Positions 9,208 to 19,648 of a stretch of DNA of 64,000 nt are shown here, one piece after another. The stretch is taken from positions 1 through 64,000 of the forward strand of contig NZ_AVSV01000025.1 of the NCBI RefSeq assembly GCF_000498355.1. Reading direction: 5' to 3'. Each line of letters opens with the position of its first letter. The stretch's first letter is position 1. The position numbers were made by a program, and so were the translations under genes. The notes under the pieces were generated by a model, which saw nothing but the letters and a program-made list of their open reading frames with translations, was not told the DNA's origin and searched no databases. This DNA is from Clostridium sp. Ade.TY (GTDB taxonomy: Bacteria > Bacillota > Clostridia > Clostridiales > Clostridiaceae).

Positions 9208-9224
9208 AGCAATTACCGTGCCAA
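9208..9224 (-). promoter_or_regulatory. Sigma-54 (-24/-12) promoter of adh
   Basis: The minus strand reads TTGGCACGGTAATTGCT: GG of -24 and GC of -12 with the exact spacing of the TGGCACG-N4-TTGCT consensus. It lies ~77-93 bases upstream of the adh ATG. A sigma-54 activator gene is next door and rpoN is in the same window. Confidence 0.92.
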
Positions 9225-9264
9225 TATTCTTATTTTATAAAAAATTTTTCGAAACCCTTTAACT

Positions 9265-9282
9265 GTGTCATTTTTTTAACAA
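9265..9282 (-). promoter_or_regulatory. Possible Rex site / activator binding region upstream of adh
   Basis: The minus strand reads TTGTTAAAAAAATGACAC. The first half is a perfect Rex half-site (TTGTTAA), and the second half matches 4 of 7 positions of TTAACAA. It lies 41-58 bases upstream of the -24 element. The overlapping GACACAG-N5-GGGTTTC is a weak dyad that could instead bind the sigma-54 activator. Weak evidence for both. Confidence 0.35.
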
Positions 9283-9296
9283 TTAAATTTTAAATA

Positions 9297-9337
9297 AAAA
9301 GCACTTGTGTAATAAAATATTACAGTAAGCGCTTTTT
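9297..9337 (-). terminator. Terminator of the sigma-54 activator gene
   Basis: AAAAAGCGCTTACTGTAATA is paired with TATTACACAAGTGCTTTTT, and the T run falls on the minus strand. It separates the activator from adh. Confidence 0.85.
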
Positions 9338-9386
9338 TCATTGTATCTTTTTAGTACAGTGTTCTATTAATTAACACATTTCATTT

Positions 9387-11318
9387 TTAATATATTCCAT
9401 ACTTGTCTAGTTTATAATACAAAGTATTCCTACTTATACCTAAAGATTTTGCTGTTTTACTCATATTATAATCATTAAATTTTATTGCTCTTTCAATTAA
9501 AGTTTTTTCTATATCTTTTATATTAAATCCATTTCCAATTTCAATATATATTCCTTTATCGTCTAAATAATCACAATCATTAATATTTTTATCCCTTTTA
9601 TCTTTATTAATAGATGATGTTGCAGCAATTTCTTTATTTATTATATCTCCTGTAAATTCATATGACATATCGCCATCTAAATTAACTATATTCTCTATAC
9701 AATTTTCAAGTTCTCTTATATTCCCTGGCCATGAATAATTTATTAACTTATTATATAAAACTTCACTTATTTTAGGTACTTCTTTATTAAGTTTAAATGC
9801 TTTTACTCTTAAAAAATGATTTATAAGCTTTTCCACATCTCCACTTCTTTCTCTAAGTGGTGGCAAATATATAGGAATAACACTTAATCTATAAAATAAA
9901 TCTTCTCTGAAATTTCCTTTTTTAACTTCTTCTTTTAAATCTTTATTTGTTGCTGCAATTATTCTAACATCAATTGGAATTTCTTTATCACTTGAAACTC
10001 TACAAATTCTACCTTCTTGTATTACTCTAAGTAAATGCACTTGCATTTCAAGTGGCATTTCTCCAATTTCATCTAAAAATACAGTTCCACCATTTGCAAG
10101 TTCAAACTTTCCTATTTTGCCGCCTTTTTTCGCTCCTGTAAAAGCTCCTTCCTCATAACCAAAAAGTTCACTTTCTATTAAATTTTTTGGTATCGCCCCA
10201 CAATTTATAGCAACAAATTTATTTTCTCTTCTACAACTATAATTATGTATTGCTTGTGCTAAAATTTCTTTTCCAGTTCCACTTTCTCCTTCAATTAATA
10301 TAGTTGATGGACTATTTGCTACAATTTTACAGTTTGTTATAACATTTGATATAGCATCACTTTCACCTAATATATCATCAAAGGTTTTATAAGCTCCCAA
10401 TGCTTTATTGCTTATTTTTTCACCTTCATTAGACATAATTATAACAGCACCAACTACTTTATCATTTAACCTTATAGCTTTCATCTTTAAAACTATTCTC
10501 TTATTGGATACTTTTATTTCTTTTACATATGTATTATAATTTTCTTTTTTAAAACTTATATATATATTTTTCCATGCTGGAATAATATTCTCAATTTTCT
10601 TTCCTATTAAATCTCCCTGAGTAAGTTCTAACACTTCTATAGCCAAGTCATTTACATTATTAATATTACCTTCTGAGTCTACAGTAATAATTCCTTTATC
10701 AACATTATTCATTACACTTCCAACATAATTATATGTTTCTTTTAATATATCACTAACATGGCTTCTCTCTAATTCATTCTCTATAGCTTTTACTCCAAAT
10801 AATACTAATCCCAATGTATGTGGATGCTTATTAGTCCAATCAGACGTTAAGTTAAGTGTACCTATTATACTTCCATCTATTCCATGTATAGGAGCTGCAG
10901 AACATGTTAAGCTTTTAAATATATTTATGTAATGCTCATCAGCAGTTACCTGAACCGCCCTATCTTCTTCAAGTGCTATTGCCATCGCATTTGTACCTAT
11001 ATTTTTTTCGTCCATATACATACCATTTTTTATATTAATTTTCTCATATTCTTTTATTATTTCATCTTGACCACTTATATGTAATATACATCCTTCTTTA
11101 TCTGTAAGAACTATTATAAAATTTTCATCCTTTAATACATCTTTAAATATATCCATATATATTTTAGAAGTTCTTATAAGTTCACAATTTTCCTTAAGAA
11201 GCTTTTCTAATATATCACTTCTAATTCTTTTATTAGATAATTTTCTATCTTCTTTTATTCCATATTTCCTACTTCTTTTATGCGAATTAATAATTATATT
11301 TCTATTATTAAATTCCAT
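9387..11318 (-). CDS. Sigma-54-dependent transcriptional activator (AcoR-like; probable adh activator)
   Basis: A 643-residue enhancer-binding protein. The order is: GAF-like sensor (~50-180, with the AcoR-type LTCSAAPIHG), PAS domain (~195-295), AAA+ domain (~318-545) and Fis-type helix-turn-helix (~600-643, MSKTAKSLGISRNTLYYKL). The AAA+ domain shows Walker A GESGTGKE, the sigma-54 contact loop GAFTGA and Walker B VFLDEIGE. I use ATG 11318 because GTAGGAGGAGC lies directly before it; the longer GTG start has no ribosome site. It is followed by its own terminator and then adh with a -24/-12 promoter, so adh is the obvious target. A comparable adjacent activator (AdhR) has been reported for solventogenic clostridia; orthology here is inferred. 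Confidence 0.9.
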   Translation of the reverse strand: MEFNNRNIIINSHKRSRKYGIKEDRKLSNKRIRSDILEKLLKENCELIRTSKIYMDIFKDVLKDENFIIVLTDKEGCILHISGQDEIIKEYEKINIKNGMYMDEKNIGTNAMAIALEEDRAVQVTADEHYINIFKSLTCSAAPIHGIDGSIIGTLNLTSDWTNKHPHTLGLVLFGVKAIENELERSHVSDILKETYNYVGSVMNNVDKGIITVDSEGNINNVNDLAIEVLELTQGDLIGKKIENIIPAWKNIYISFKKENYNTYVKEIKVSNKRIVLKMKAIRLNDKVVGAVIIMSNEGEKISNKALGAYKTFDDILGESDAISNVITNCKIVANSPSTILIEGESGTGKEILAQAIHNYSCRRENKFVAINCGAIPKNLIESELFGYEEGAFTGAKKGGKIGKFELANGGTVFLDEIGEMPLEMQVHLLRVIQEGRICRVSSDKEIPIDVRIIAATNKDLKEEVKKGNFREDLFYRLSVIPIYLPPLRERSGDVEKLINHFLRVKAFKLNKEVPKISEVLYNKLINYSWPGNIRELENCIENIVNLDGDMSYEFTGDIINKEIAATSSINKDKRDKNINDCDYLDDKGIYIEIGNGFNIKDIEKTLIERAIKFNDYNMSKTAKSLGISRNTLYYKLDKYGIY

Positions 11319-11642
11319 ACTAGCTCCTCCTACTGACCCAATCATTTCAATATTTTCCACATTTACTATTATAATACTAAAAAATATAATTGTATAAATT
11401 CTTTTATATAATATTTATAATAATATAAATGATAATTTCTCATTATAATACTAAAATAAAAAATTTATATGTCTTCTTTTGAAAAATCAATATAAAACAA
11501 CTTAATATATTATCTAATTATAAATTTTATACAAAGGACTATCATATTAAATTTCTTTAATATTAATTTTATTTGTAATAATTATTTTAATAATCTTATA
11601 TGAAATTAATAAATATTAATTCTATGTTTTTTTATGTATAAA
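11319..11642. other. AT-rich intergenic stretch, no gene seen
   Basis: About 320 bases between smpB and the sigma-54 activator. I looked for tmRNA (often near smpB) and saw no GC-rich acceptor or tag sequence. Probably just promoter sequence for the activator. Confidence 0.5.
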
Positions 11643-11677
11643 AAAAGAGTACTCTAGAATTACTAAAATACTCTTTA
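11643..11677 (-). terminator. Terminator of smpB
   Basis: AAAGAGTATTTTAG is paired with CTAGAGTACTCTTT, then a run of T on the minus strand. Confidence 0.85.
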
Positions 11678-11680
11678 AAA

Positions 11681-12151
11681 TTAATATCTATTTTTATTTT
11701 TAAGTTCTCTTTGCATTTCTCTATTATGAGCTTTTTCAAGTAAAGAATCTCTCTTATCATAATTTTTTTTACCCTTACAAACTCCAAGTGCCACCTTTAC
11801 TCTTCCATTTTTTAAATATAATGATAAAGGAACAAGTGTTAATCCTTCTCTTGATACAAGACCTGCAAGTCTTCCAATTTCTGATTTATGAAGAAGTAAC
11901 TTTCTATCTCTTAAAGGGTCCTCGTTAAATATATTTCCTTGTTCATAAGGACTTATATGCATTCCTCTTATAAAGATTTCACCATTTCTAACTTCAGCAT
12001 AACAATCTTTAAGATTAGCTCTTCCATTTCTTATTGATTTTACTTCAGTTCCTACTAAAACTAATCCAGCTTCAACAGTTTCTTGTATAAAATAATCATG
12101 TCTTGCTTTTCTATTTTCTACTAAAGAATTTGAATTTTTCTTTCTTGCCAT
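11681..12151 (-). CDS. smpB: SsrA-binding protein SmpB
   Basis: A 156-residue partner of tmRNA in trans-translation, which rescues stalled ribosomes. Typical segments: [44 protein letters not shown] and the basic C-terminal tail [18 protein letters not shown] that enters the decoding centre. ATG 12151 (MARKKNS) follows AGTAGGTG at the right spacing; an in-frame GTG three codons upstream is part of the ribosome site. It lies 155 bases downstream of rnr, the usual Firmicute order (secG, rnr, smpB). The tmRNA gene itself is not in this window. Confidence 0.96.
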   Translation of the reverse strand: MARKKNSNSLVENRKARHDYFIQETVEAGLVLVGTEVKSIRNGRANLKDCYAEVRNGEIFIRGMHISPYEQGNIFNEDPLRDRKLLLHKSEIGRLAGLVSREGLTLVPLSLYLKNGRVKVALGVCKGKKNYDKRDSLLEKAHNREMQRELKNKNRY

Positions 12152-12264
12152 TTTGTTCACCTACTTTTACATACAAAGTTATACATTACTAAAATTATAT
12201 TATATATTTTATTTATTATCAATTCTCTGCTTTAATAGTTATATTTATTTTATATAATCCTTAA

Positions 12265-12289
12265 AATAAGGGGCATACAGCCCCTTATT
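12265..12289 (-). terminator. Terminator of rnr
   Basis: AATAAGGGG is paired with CCCCTTATT around a seven-base loop, followed by TTAAGG on the minus strand. smpB then needs partial readthrough or its own promoter. Confidence 0.75.
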
Positions 12290-12305
12290 ATTAATATAAA
12301 ATATT

Positions 12306-14558
12306 TTATTCTTCTTCTAATGATTTTTCAATAAGTAATTCCTCAATCTCACCATTTGCTAAAGCTTCTTTTACTTTATCTTTAACATATGGTATTTTTT
12401 CCTGAAGTTCTTTTGAGAAATTTTCATCTTCATCCTCTTCTTTATCTTCTAATAAATCAAAATAAATTTCTCTATTTTCAATGTCTACTCTACTACATTT
12501 AATCTTTACTTCATCACCAAGTCTATAAATTTTCTTTGTTCTTTCACCTATTAATGCTAGATGATTTTCATCATATATATAGTAATCATCTTCTAATGAA
12601 TTAATATGGACTAATCCTTCTATTGTATTTGGAAGTTCTACAAACATACCAAATGATGTAACTGAAGATACAATTCCCTCAAACTCTTCTCCAATTCTAT
12701 CTTCCATATATTCTGCCTTCTTTAAATCATCAACTTCTCTTTCCGCTTCTTGTGCAACTCTTTCTGTTTCTGATGATTGTTTTGAAGCATAATCAACTAT
12801 TCCTATAAGTTTCTTAGCTCTTCCACCATCAATTTTACCATTTAATTGTTCTTTTATTATTCTGTGTATTTGAAGGTCTGGATATCTTCTAATTGGTGAT
12901 GTAAAGTGACAATAATATCTTGCTGCTAATCCAAAGTGTCCAAGACTTTCTGGTGAATATCTAGCTTTCATCATTGATCTTAAAAGTAATGTACTAACTA
13001 CTGTTTCTTCTTTTTTACCTTTAACTTTTTCAAGAACTTCTTGAAGACATCTTGGATGTACATCTTGACTCATTTTCATTGTATATCCTAAATTATAAAT
13101 AAACTCTCTAAATTTCATAAGTTTTTCTTCATCTGGATTTTCATGAACTCTATATACAAATGGTAAGTTAGTCCAGTACATATATTCTGCTATAGTTTCA
13201 TTACAAGCAAGCATGAATTCTTCTATTATTCTATTTGCAATTTCTCTTGGATATGGTTTTATTTCTATTGGTTTTCCAAGTTCATTTAAAGTTATTTTTG
13301 CTTCTTCAAAATCAAAATCTATAGCTCCTCTTCTCACCCTTTTTTTGTTTAATATGTTAGCTAACTCTTCCATAGCTAAAAAATCATCATAAAGATAATC
13401 ATATTTTTTGATTAATTCTTCATCTTTATCTTTTAAGATTTTTGTTACATCAGTATATGTCATTCTCTCATTTGTTCTTATTATACCTTCATGTATTTCA
13501 TGCTCAACGACTTTACCATTTTTATCAATAATCATTATACAGCTAAGAGTTAATCTATCTACCTTTGGATTAAGTGAACATAAACCATTTGAAAGCTTTT
13601 TAGGTAACATTGGAATTACTCTATCTATAAGATATACTGATGTTCCTCTTTTTAAAGCTTCTTTATCTAAAGGATTGTTTTCTTTAACATAATGAGTAAC
13701 ATCTGCTATATGCACTCCAAGTTTAAACTTTCCATCTTTTAATCTTTCTATTGATACAGCATCATCTAAGTCTTTTGCATCTTCTCCATCAATAGTTACC
13801 ATTCTTACATCTCTAAAGTCTGTTCTTCTCTTATATTCCTTTTTATCAATTTCTTCTGGTATTGAATCTGCAAATGTTAAAACTTTAGTTGGAAAGTCTT
13901 CAGGTAATCCAAACTTTTTAATTATTGTAAGTATATCAAGTCCTTTATCACCCTTCTTACCAAGAACTTCTTTAACCACACCCTCTGGGCTTCTTCTTTT
14001 TTCAGGCCATTTAGTAACTTCTACTAATACAACATCTCCATCTGTAGCACCATTTTTATCTTTTTTAGATATAAATATATCTTGATGTAATCTTGTATCT
14101 TCTGGAACTACAAATCCAAAATTTCTGCTGCTTTCATAAACTCCAATAATTGTTTTGTTAGCTCTTTCAATTACTTCAACAATTTCTCCTTCTCTTTTTT
14201 TACCATTTCTATCATCTCTAGTTATTTTAACTAAAACTCTATCTCCATTCATAGCACCATTCATACATGATGATGGTATAAATACATCCTTTTCCCCTTC
14301 AACCTCTGATATTAAAAATCCAAAACCTCTTTGATGTCCTTGAAGTCTTCCTGTTATTAATCCAGTTCTTTCTGGTGTTGTATACTTTTCCTTTTGATTT
14401 CTAACTATTAATCCTTCTTTCTCCATTGTCTTAAGTACTTTTTTAAAAGCTTTATATTCATTTGACTTTATATCAAAAACTGCTGTTAATTCACTAAGGT
14501 CCATTGGTTTATATGCATCTTCTTGCATAAACTGTAATAATGTATCTTTTATTCCCAT
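12306..14558 (-). CDS. rnr: Ribonuclease R
   Basis: A 750-residue processive 3'-5' exoribonuclease of the RNB family. It degrades structured RNA and, with tmRNA/SmpB, non-stop mRNA. Domains in order: N-terminal winged helix (~1-65), two cold-shock/OB domains (~70-220), RNB catalytic domain (~250-575) with the metal-binding DGEDAKDLDDAVS, and an S1 domain (~625-705, GEEFEGIVSSVTSFGMFVEL). An acidic tail follows. Length fits the family. ATGGAGG precedes the ATG. It sits upstream of smpB in the conserved order, but hppA intervenes between it and secG. Confidence 0.96.
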   Translation of the reverse strand: MGIKDTLLQFMQEDAYKPMDLSELTAVFDIKSNEYKAFKKVLKTMEKEGLIVRNQKEKYTTPERTGLITGRLQGHQRGFGFLISEVEGEKDVFIPSSCMNGAMNGDRVLVKITRDDRNGKKREGEIVEVIERANKTIIGVYESSRNFGFVVPEDTRLHQDIFISKKDKNGATDGDVVLVEVTKWPEKRRSPEGVVKEVLGKKGDKGLDILTIIKKFGLPEDFPTKVLTFADSIPEEIDKKEYKRRTDFRDVRMVTIDGEDAKDLDDAVSIERLKDGKFKLGVHIADVTHYVKENNPLDKEALKRGTSVYLIDRVIPMLPKKLSNGLCSLNPKVDRLTLSCIMIIDKNGKVVEHEIHEGIIRTNERMTYTDVTKILKDKDEELIKKYDYLYDDFLAMEELANILNKKRVRRGAIDFDFEEAKITLNELGKPIEIKPYPREIANRIIEEFMLACNETIAEYMYWTNLPFVYRVHENPDEEKLMKFREFIYNLGYTMKMSQDVHPRCLQEVLEKVKGKKEETVVSTLLLRSMMKARYSPESLGHFGLAARYYCHFTSPIRRYPDLQIHRIIKEQLNGKIDGGRAKKLIGIVDYASKQSSETERVAQEAEREVDDLKKAEYMEDRIGEEFEGIVSSVTSFGMFVELPNTIEGLVHINSLEDDYYIYDENHLALIGERTKKIYRLGDEVKIKCSRVDIENREIYFDLLEDKEEDEDENFSKELQEKIPYVKDKVKEALANGEIEELLIEKSLEEE

Positions 14559-14727
14559 TGTTTTCCTCCATTTAATATCTATATTATTATTATATGTTCT
14601 CCATTCCGACTATATATTATTCTACCTATATAGTACCATATTATATACTATAATTCCTTAATTAGAAAATTATATAAAAATATTTTTGTAAAAATATTAG
14701 ACTTATTAATTTTTTATTATAAAATTA

Positions 14728-14764
14728 GAGCTAAATAATAGACACTAAGTATATTATTTAGCTC
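14728..14764 (-). terminator. Terminator of hppA
   Basis: A 13-base stem GAGCTAAATAATA/TATTATTTAGCTC. On the minus strand it is followed by a weak T tract (TAATTTTAT). Confidence 0.65.
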
Positions 14765-14809
14765 TTTTAAATTAAAATTTTAAATATTATTTATAAAAAT
14801 TTATATAAT

Positions 14810-16822
14810 TTAAAATAGTATTCCTCCAAACTCAACTATAAGCGGTGCAAATACTACAGCAACAATTGTCATAAGCTTAATTAATATATTCATACTTGGA
14901 CCTGATGTATCTTTAAAAGGATCTCCAACAGTATCTCCAACTACTCCTGCCTTATGCGCATCACTACCTTTTCCACCATGCGCTCCACCTTCAATATACT
15001 TTTTAGCATTATCCCAAGCACCACCTGCATTTGCCATAAGTATAGCCATCATTACTCCAGTTATAACGCTACCTGCAATTAGCCCTGCAAGAGCTTCAGC
15101 TCCTAATAAAATTCCAACTATTATTGGAGATAAAACAGCTATTAATCCCGGTAATATCATTTCTCTTAGCGCTGCTCTTGTTGATATTTCAACACAAGTT
15201 GAATAATCTGGTTTTTCTGTTCCTTTTAATAAACCAGGCTTTTCTCTAAATTGTCTTCTTACTTCTTCAACCATTTGTCCAGCTGCCTTTCCAACTGATT
15301 GCATTGTAAGTGCGCCAAATAAAAGTGGAAGCATTCCTCCAATTAGAACGCCAACTAAAGTTAATGGATTTAAAAGATTTATTGTTTCTAAATTAACTGA
15401 TTGAGTATATGATGCAAAAAGAGCCAATGCTGTAAGAGCTGCAGAACCTATTGCAAACCCTTTACCTATTGCAGCTGTTGTGTTACCAACTGAATCTAAT
15501 TTATCTGTAACTTCCCTTACACTTTCATCTAATTCACTCATTTCTGCTATTCCACCTGCATTGTCAGCTATTGGTCCATAAGCATCAACAGCAACTGTTA
15601 TTGCTGTTGTTGAAAGCATTCCTACAGCAGATATAGCAATGGAATATAATCCTATTATTGAATTTTCAGCTCCTCCTGTAAAAAAATAAGATATTAAAAT
15701 ACCAATAACAATTAAAAGTATTGGCATAACCGTTGATTTCATCCCTACTGCAAGTCCTGAAATTATATTAGTTGCAGCACCAGTTTCACTTTCCTTAGCT
15801 ATAAGTTTTACTGATTTATAATCTGATGATGTGTAAACTTCTGTAATCTTTCCAATTAAAAGCCCAACTAAAACACCAACTAAAACTGGTATAAATAATG
15901 TTAAATTAGAGAATAAGTATAAACATGCTATTATGCTAAGTATAAGTGCTATTCCTCCAGCTAAAAAACTTCCTAAATTAAGAGCCTTTTGAGGATTATC
16001 CCCCTTATAAGACTTTACTACAAACATCCCTATAAGTGATGCAAAGATCCCAGCTGATGCTAATATTAATGGATATAAAATAGTTTCTTTTCCAAGAGAA
16101 GAAGCTAACACTGAACCTAAGGTTATTGCAGATATTATAGAACCAACATAAGACTCAAATAAATCCGCTCCCATTCCACATACATCACCAACATTATCAC
16201 CAACATTATCAGCTATTACAGCTGGATTTCTTGGATCATCTTCTGGTATTCCCGCTTCAACTTTACCAACTAAATCTGCCCCAACATCTGCAGCCTTTGT
16301 ATATATTCCTCCACCTACTCTTGCAAAAAGTGCAATTGATGATGCTCCAAGTCCAAATCCTGTTATATATTCCGCATTTAAATCAAATATATAAGAAAAT
16401 ATAGTTAATCCAATTATTCCAAGTGAAGCAACACAAAGCCCCATAACAGCTCCACCTGAAAAAGCAACTCCAAGTGCATCTTTAATCCCATGTTTTGCTG
16501 CATTTGCTGTTCTTACATTAGCTTTAACAGCTGTTCTCATGCCAACATATCCAGCAATCATAGAAAATATTGCTCCAAATAAAAATGCTATAGCTGTTTT
16601 ATAATTTAAAAATGCAAAAATAAGTGCAAAAATACATACAATAAATATTGAAAGATATTTATACTCTTTCTTTATAAATGCCATAGCTCCCTCTTCTATA
16701 TGTGATGCAATCTCTTTCATTTTTTCATTTCCAGCATCTTTTTTCATAATTCCACTTTTCATAAATAATAGAACTATCAATGATATAATTCCACAAAGTA
16801 ATGGTAATATTAAAAGATTCAT
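14810..16822 (-). CDS. hppA: Membrane-bound ion-pumping pyrophosphatase, predicted K+-dependent and Na+-type
   Basis: A 670-residue integral membrane pyrophosphatase with ~16 helices that couples PPi hydrolysis to ion export. Active-site signatures are present: [56 protein letters not shown] and [15 protein letters not shown]. From known family rules, Ala in [10 protein letters not shown] marks the K+-dependent class, and Glu in ADLFESY (helix 6) matches the Na+-pumping enzymes, where H+-pumping plant enzymes have Gly. GAGGTG precedes the ATG. It has its own terminator, and secG upstream has one too, so it is a separate unit placed between secG and rnr. Confidence 0.93.
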   Translation of the reverse strand: MNLLILPLLCGIISLIVLLFMKSGIMKKDAGNEKMKEIASHIEEGAMAFIKKEYKYLSIFIVCIFALIFAFLNYKTAIAFLFGAIFSMIAGYVGMRTAVKANVRTANAAKHGIKDALGVAFSGGAVMGLCVASLGIIGLTIFSYIFDLNAEYITGFGLGASSIALFARVGGGIYTKAADVGADLVGKVEAGIPEDDPRNPAVIADNVGDNVGDVCGMGADLFESYVGSIISAITLGSVLASSLGKETILYPLILASAGIFASLIGMFVVKSYKGDNPQKALNLGSFLAGGIALILSIIACLYLFSNLTLFIPVLVGVLVGLLIGKITEVYTSSDYKSVKLIAKESETGAATNIISGLAVGMKSTVMPILLIVIGILISYFFTGGAENSIIGLYSIAISAVGMLSTTAITVAVDAYGPIADNAGGIAEMSELDESVREVTDKLDSVGNTTAAIGKGFAIGSAALTALALFASYTQSVNLETINLLNPLTLVGVLIGGMLPLLFGALTMQSVGKAAGQMVEEVRRQFREKPGLLKGTEKPDYSTCVEISTRAALREMILPGLIAVLSPIIVGILLGAEALAGLIAGSVITGVMMAILMANAGGAWDNAKKYIEGGAHGGKGSDAHKAGVVGDTVGDPFKDTSGPSMNILIKLMTIVAVVFAPLIVEFGGILF

Positions 16823-16938
16823 ATTTACACCTCACTTAATATAATTTTGTACAAATTGTACTATTATATACCTATGAGATTTATATGATTATTAGAATTT
16901 AATATAAATTAATTTAAGATATTTTTATAAAAAATAAA

Positions 16939-16970
16939 AATCTGATACAAAATTAAATTTGTACCAGATT
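16939..16970 (-). terminator. Terminator of secG
   Basis: AATCTGGTACAAA is paired with TTTGTATCAGATT, then TTTTATTTTTT on the minus strand. Confidence 0.9.
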
Positions 16971-16998
16971 AAAATTTAACTTGTGATTCCCACACATG

Positions 16999-17229
16999 TT
17001 ATATCATATTTAAAACCATTGTGTTTATAGCAAATAGTAACATACTTATTATAGTTACTCTTTCTAACATAACTTCTTTTGTTCTTGATTTGTTTCTTGA
17101 GAAGAAAGTATCATTGTTACTTCCTTGTATAAGTCCACTTAAAGCATCTGACTTACTTGGTTGCATAAGAACTGATATAACAACAACAATTCCAAGTATA
17201 ACCTCAAGTACTAATAAAGCTGTTTGCAT
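16999..17229 (-). CDS. secG: Preprotein translocase subunit SecG
   Basis: A 76-residue protein with two membrane helices (~3-22 and ~54-74) joined by a polar loop with SKSDALSGLIQGSNNDTFF, the typical SecG pattern. It is an accessory subunit of the SecYEG channel. TTAGGAGGTGTTCCC precedes the ATG. It lies 118 bases downstream of eno, as in many Firmicutes. Confidence 0.93.
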   Translation of the reverse strand: MQTALLVLEVILGIVVVISVLMQPSKSDALSGLIQGSNNDTFFSRNKSRTKEVMLERVTIISMLLFAINTMVLNMI

Positions 17230-17347
17230 GGGAACACCTCCTAATATTTAAAAGCTAATTTTATACTATTTAACTTAATCAGTATATCATAAAGAAAAAT
17301 TTATTTCTATACTCATCTTGAAAATTTATACAAAAATACGCTTTATA

Positions 17348-18667
<1,320 letters not shown>

Positions 18668-18704
18668 TCACTCTAAATATTATTTACAAGTTTAATATAT
18701 TTTA

Positions 18705-18752
18705 TTTATATATAATATACATCTTTTGTTTATATATATTATACATCTTTTA
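18705..18752. repeat. Tandem repeat, two 24-base units, in the eno promoter
   Basis: Units 18705-18728 and 18729-18752 share TTTATATATA/T-ATATACATCTTTT-type sequence with few differences. Each holds a possible -10 hexamer on the minus strand (TATATT and TATAAT). Confidence 0.7.
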
Positions 18753-18765
18753 TTGATAATGTCAA
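18738..18765 (-). promoter_or_regulatory. Sigma-A promoter of eno
   Basis: TTGACA (18765-18760), a 16-base spacer and TATAAT (18743-18738): both hexamers are consensus. The -10 lies in the upstream copy of the tandem repeat. Confidence 0.85.
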
Positions 18766-18853
18766 TCAACTGATATCTTGTTTCAATTTTATTAATATTG
18801 TATATATTTCCATAACATTATATTTTATTAATTCATTTATTTTACATGTTTAT

Positions 18854-18893
18854 AAAGTATAAAAAAGCCCATAATAGGACTTTTTTATACTTT
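18854..18893 (-). terminator. Terminator of the kinase-like gene
   Basis: AAAGTATAAAAAAGTCC and GGGCTTTTTTATACTTT form a long stem starting within the stop codon of the gene. It is nearly symmetrical and could act both ways. Confidence 0.8.
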
Positions 18894-19488
18894 ATAAATA
18901 CTCTATATTTTCTTTTTCAAAATATTTATCAAGCTGATATTTCCAATACTTTGCTGCTTTTGAATCTATCTCATTAATATTTTCTAAAAAAGTCTTTAAA
19001 ATTCCAAGCTTATTAAGTTTTTTCATTAAATGCCTTGGAAAGTCTACCTTTCTACTATAACATCCTTTTGGATCTATCATCATAAGTTTAAAATCTTTTG
19101 TTACATATACATCTCTACACCTTGTATCTATCTTTGTAAATTTAAGTTTTTTAAATTCCATCAATAATTTATATATTTCTTTTGTTAATTCCATTGATAA
19201 TCCGTTTCTCTTTATGTACTTGTCCAAACGTACACCATTTACTTTTTCTCTTATAATATACAATGAACCTGATGCGTAAACTTTAGGAAAATATTTTGAC
19301 TTCCTACACTTAATTAAAGTATTAGCTTCTGCCTTACATATCTTTTCTTTTTGAAATATTTTTATTATTTTATTTTCTGGTAATTCAAATACTATCCCAT
19401 TATTACCTTGACCTAAATACTTTGATTTTTTAAACAATGCTTCTGTTTTCTTATCAAAGCAAACTGAATAATTATAATTTTTTTTCAT
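18892..19488 (-). CDS. Protein-kinase-fold protein with degenerate catalytic loop
   Basis: A 198-residue cytoplasmic protein. I read it as a small kinase-like domain: glycine loop GQGNNG (26-31), a lysine in the VAIK position (K43 in NKIIKIF), a possible helix-C Glu (E54), hinge-like IIREKVNGVRLDKYI (77-91) and a DFG-like Asp (D138 in MMIDPKG). The catalytic-loop region is KIDTRCRDVYV (118-128), where the usual HxDxxxxN is not kept: there is an Asp (D120) but no following Asn. It may be a pseudokinase, or an RIO/WaaP-like small kinase with altered chemistry. The ribosome site is weak. Monocistronic; divergent from the next gene. No substrate can be named. Confidence 0.6.
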   Translation of the reverse strand: MKKNYNYSVCFDKKTEALFKKSKYLGQGNNGIVFELPENKIIKIFQKEKICKAEANTLIKCRKSKYFPKVYASGSLYIIREKVNGVRLDKYIKRNGLSMELTKEIYKLLMEFKKLKFTKIDTRCRDVYVTKDFKLMMIDPKGCYSRKVDFPRHLMKKLNKLGILKTFLENINEIDSKAAKYWKYQLDKYFEKENIEYL

Positions 19489-19648
19489 TTTATTATCCCA
19501 ATATATTGTTTCCTCACTATATAATATTAAAGTTATTTTTTATTGTGATAATTTATAATATTATTTGAATATAACAATATTTACCTTATTATAAATTTAA
19601 AGTATAATAATTCACAAAAGGGTTAATGTGGGAGGAAAACTTAATATT

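Noticed and set aside
11319-11642. Possible tmRNA gene next to smpB
   Set aside because: The stretch is AT-rich throughout, with no tRNA-like acceptor ends or tag-coding sequence.
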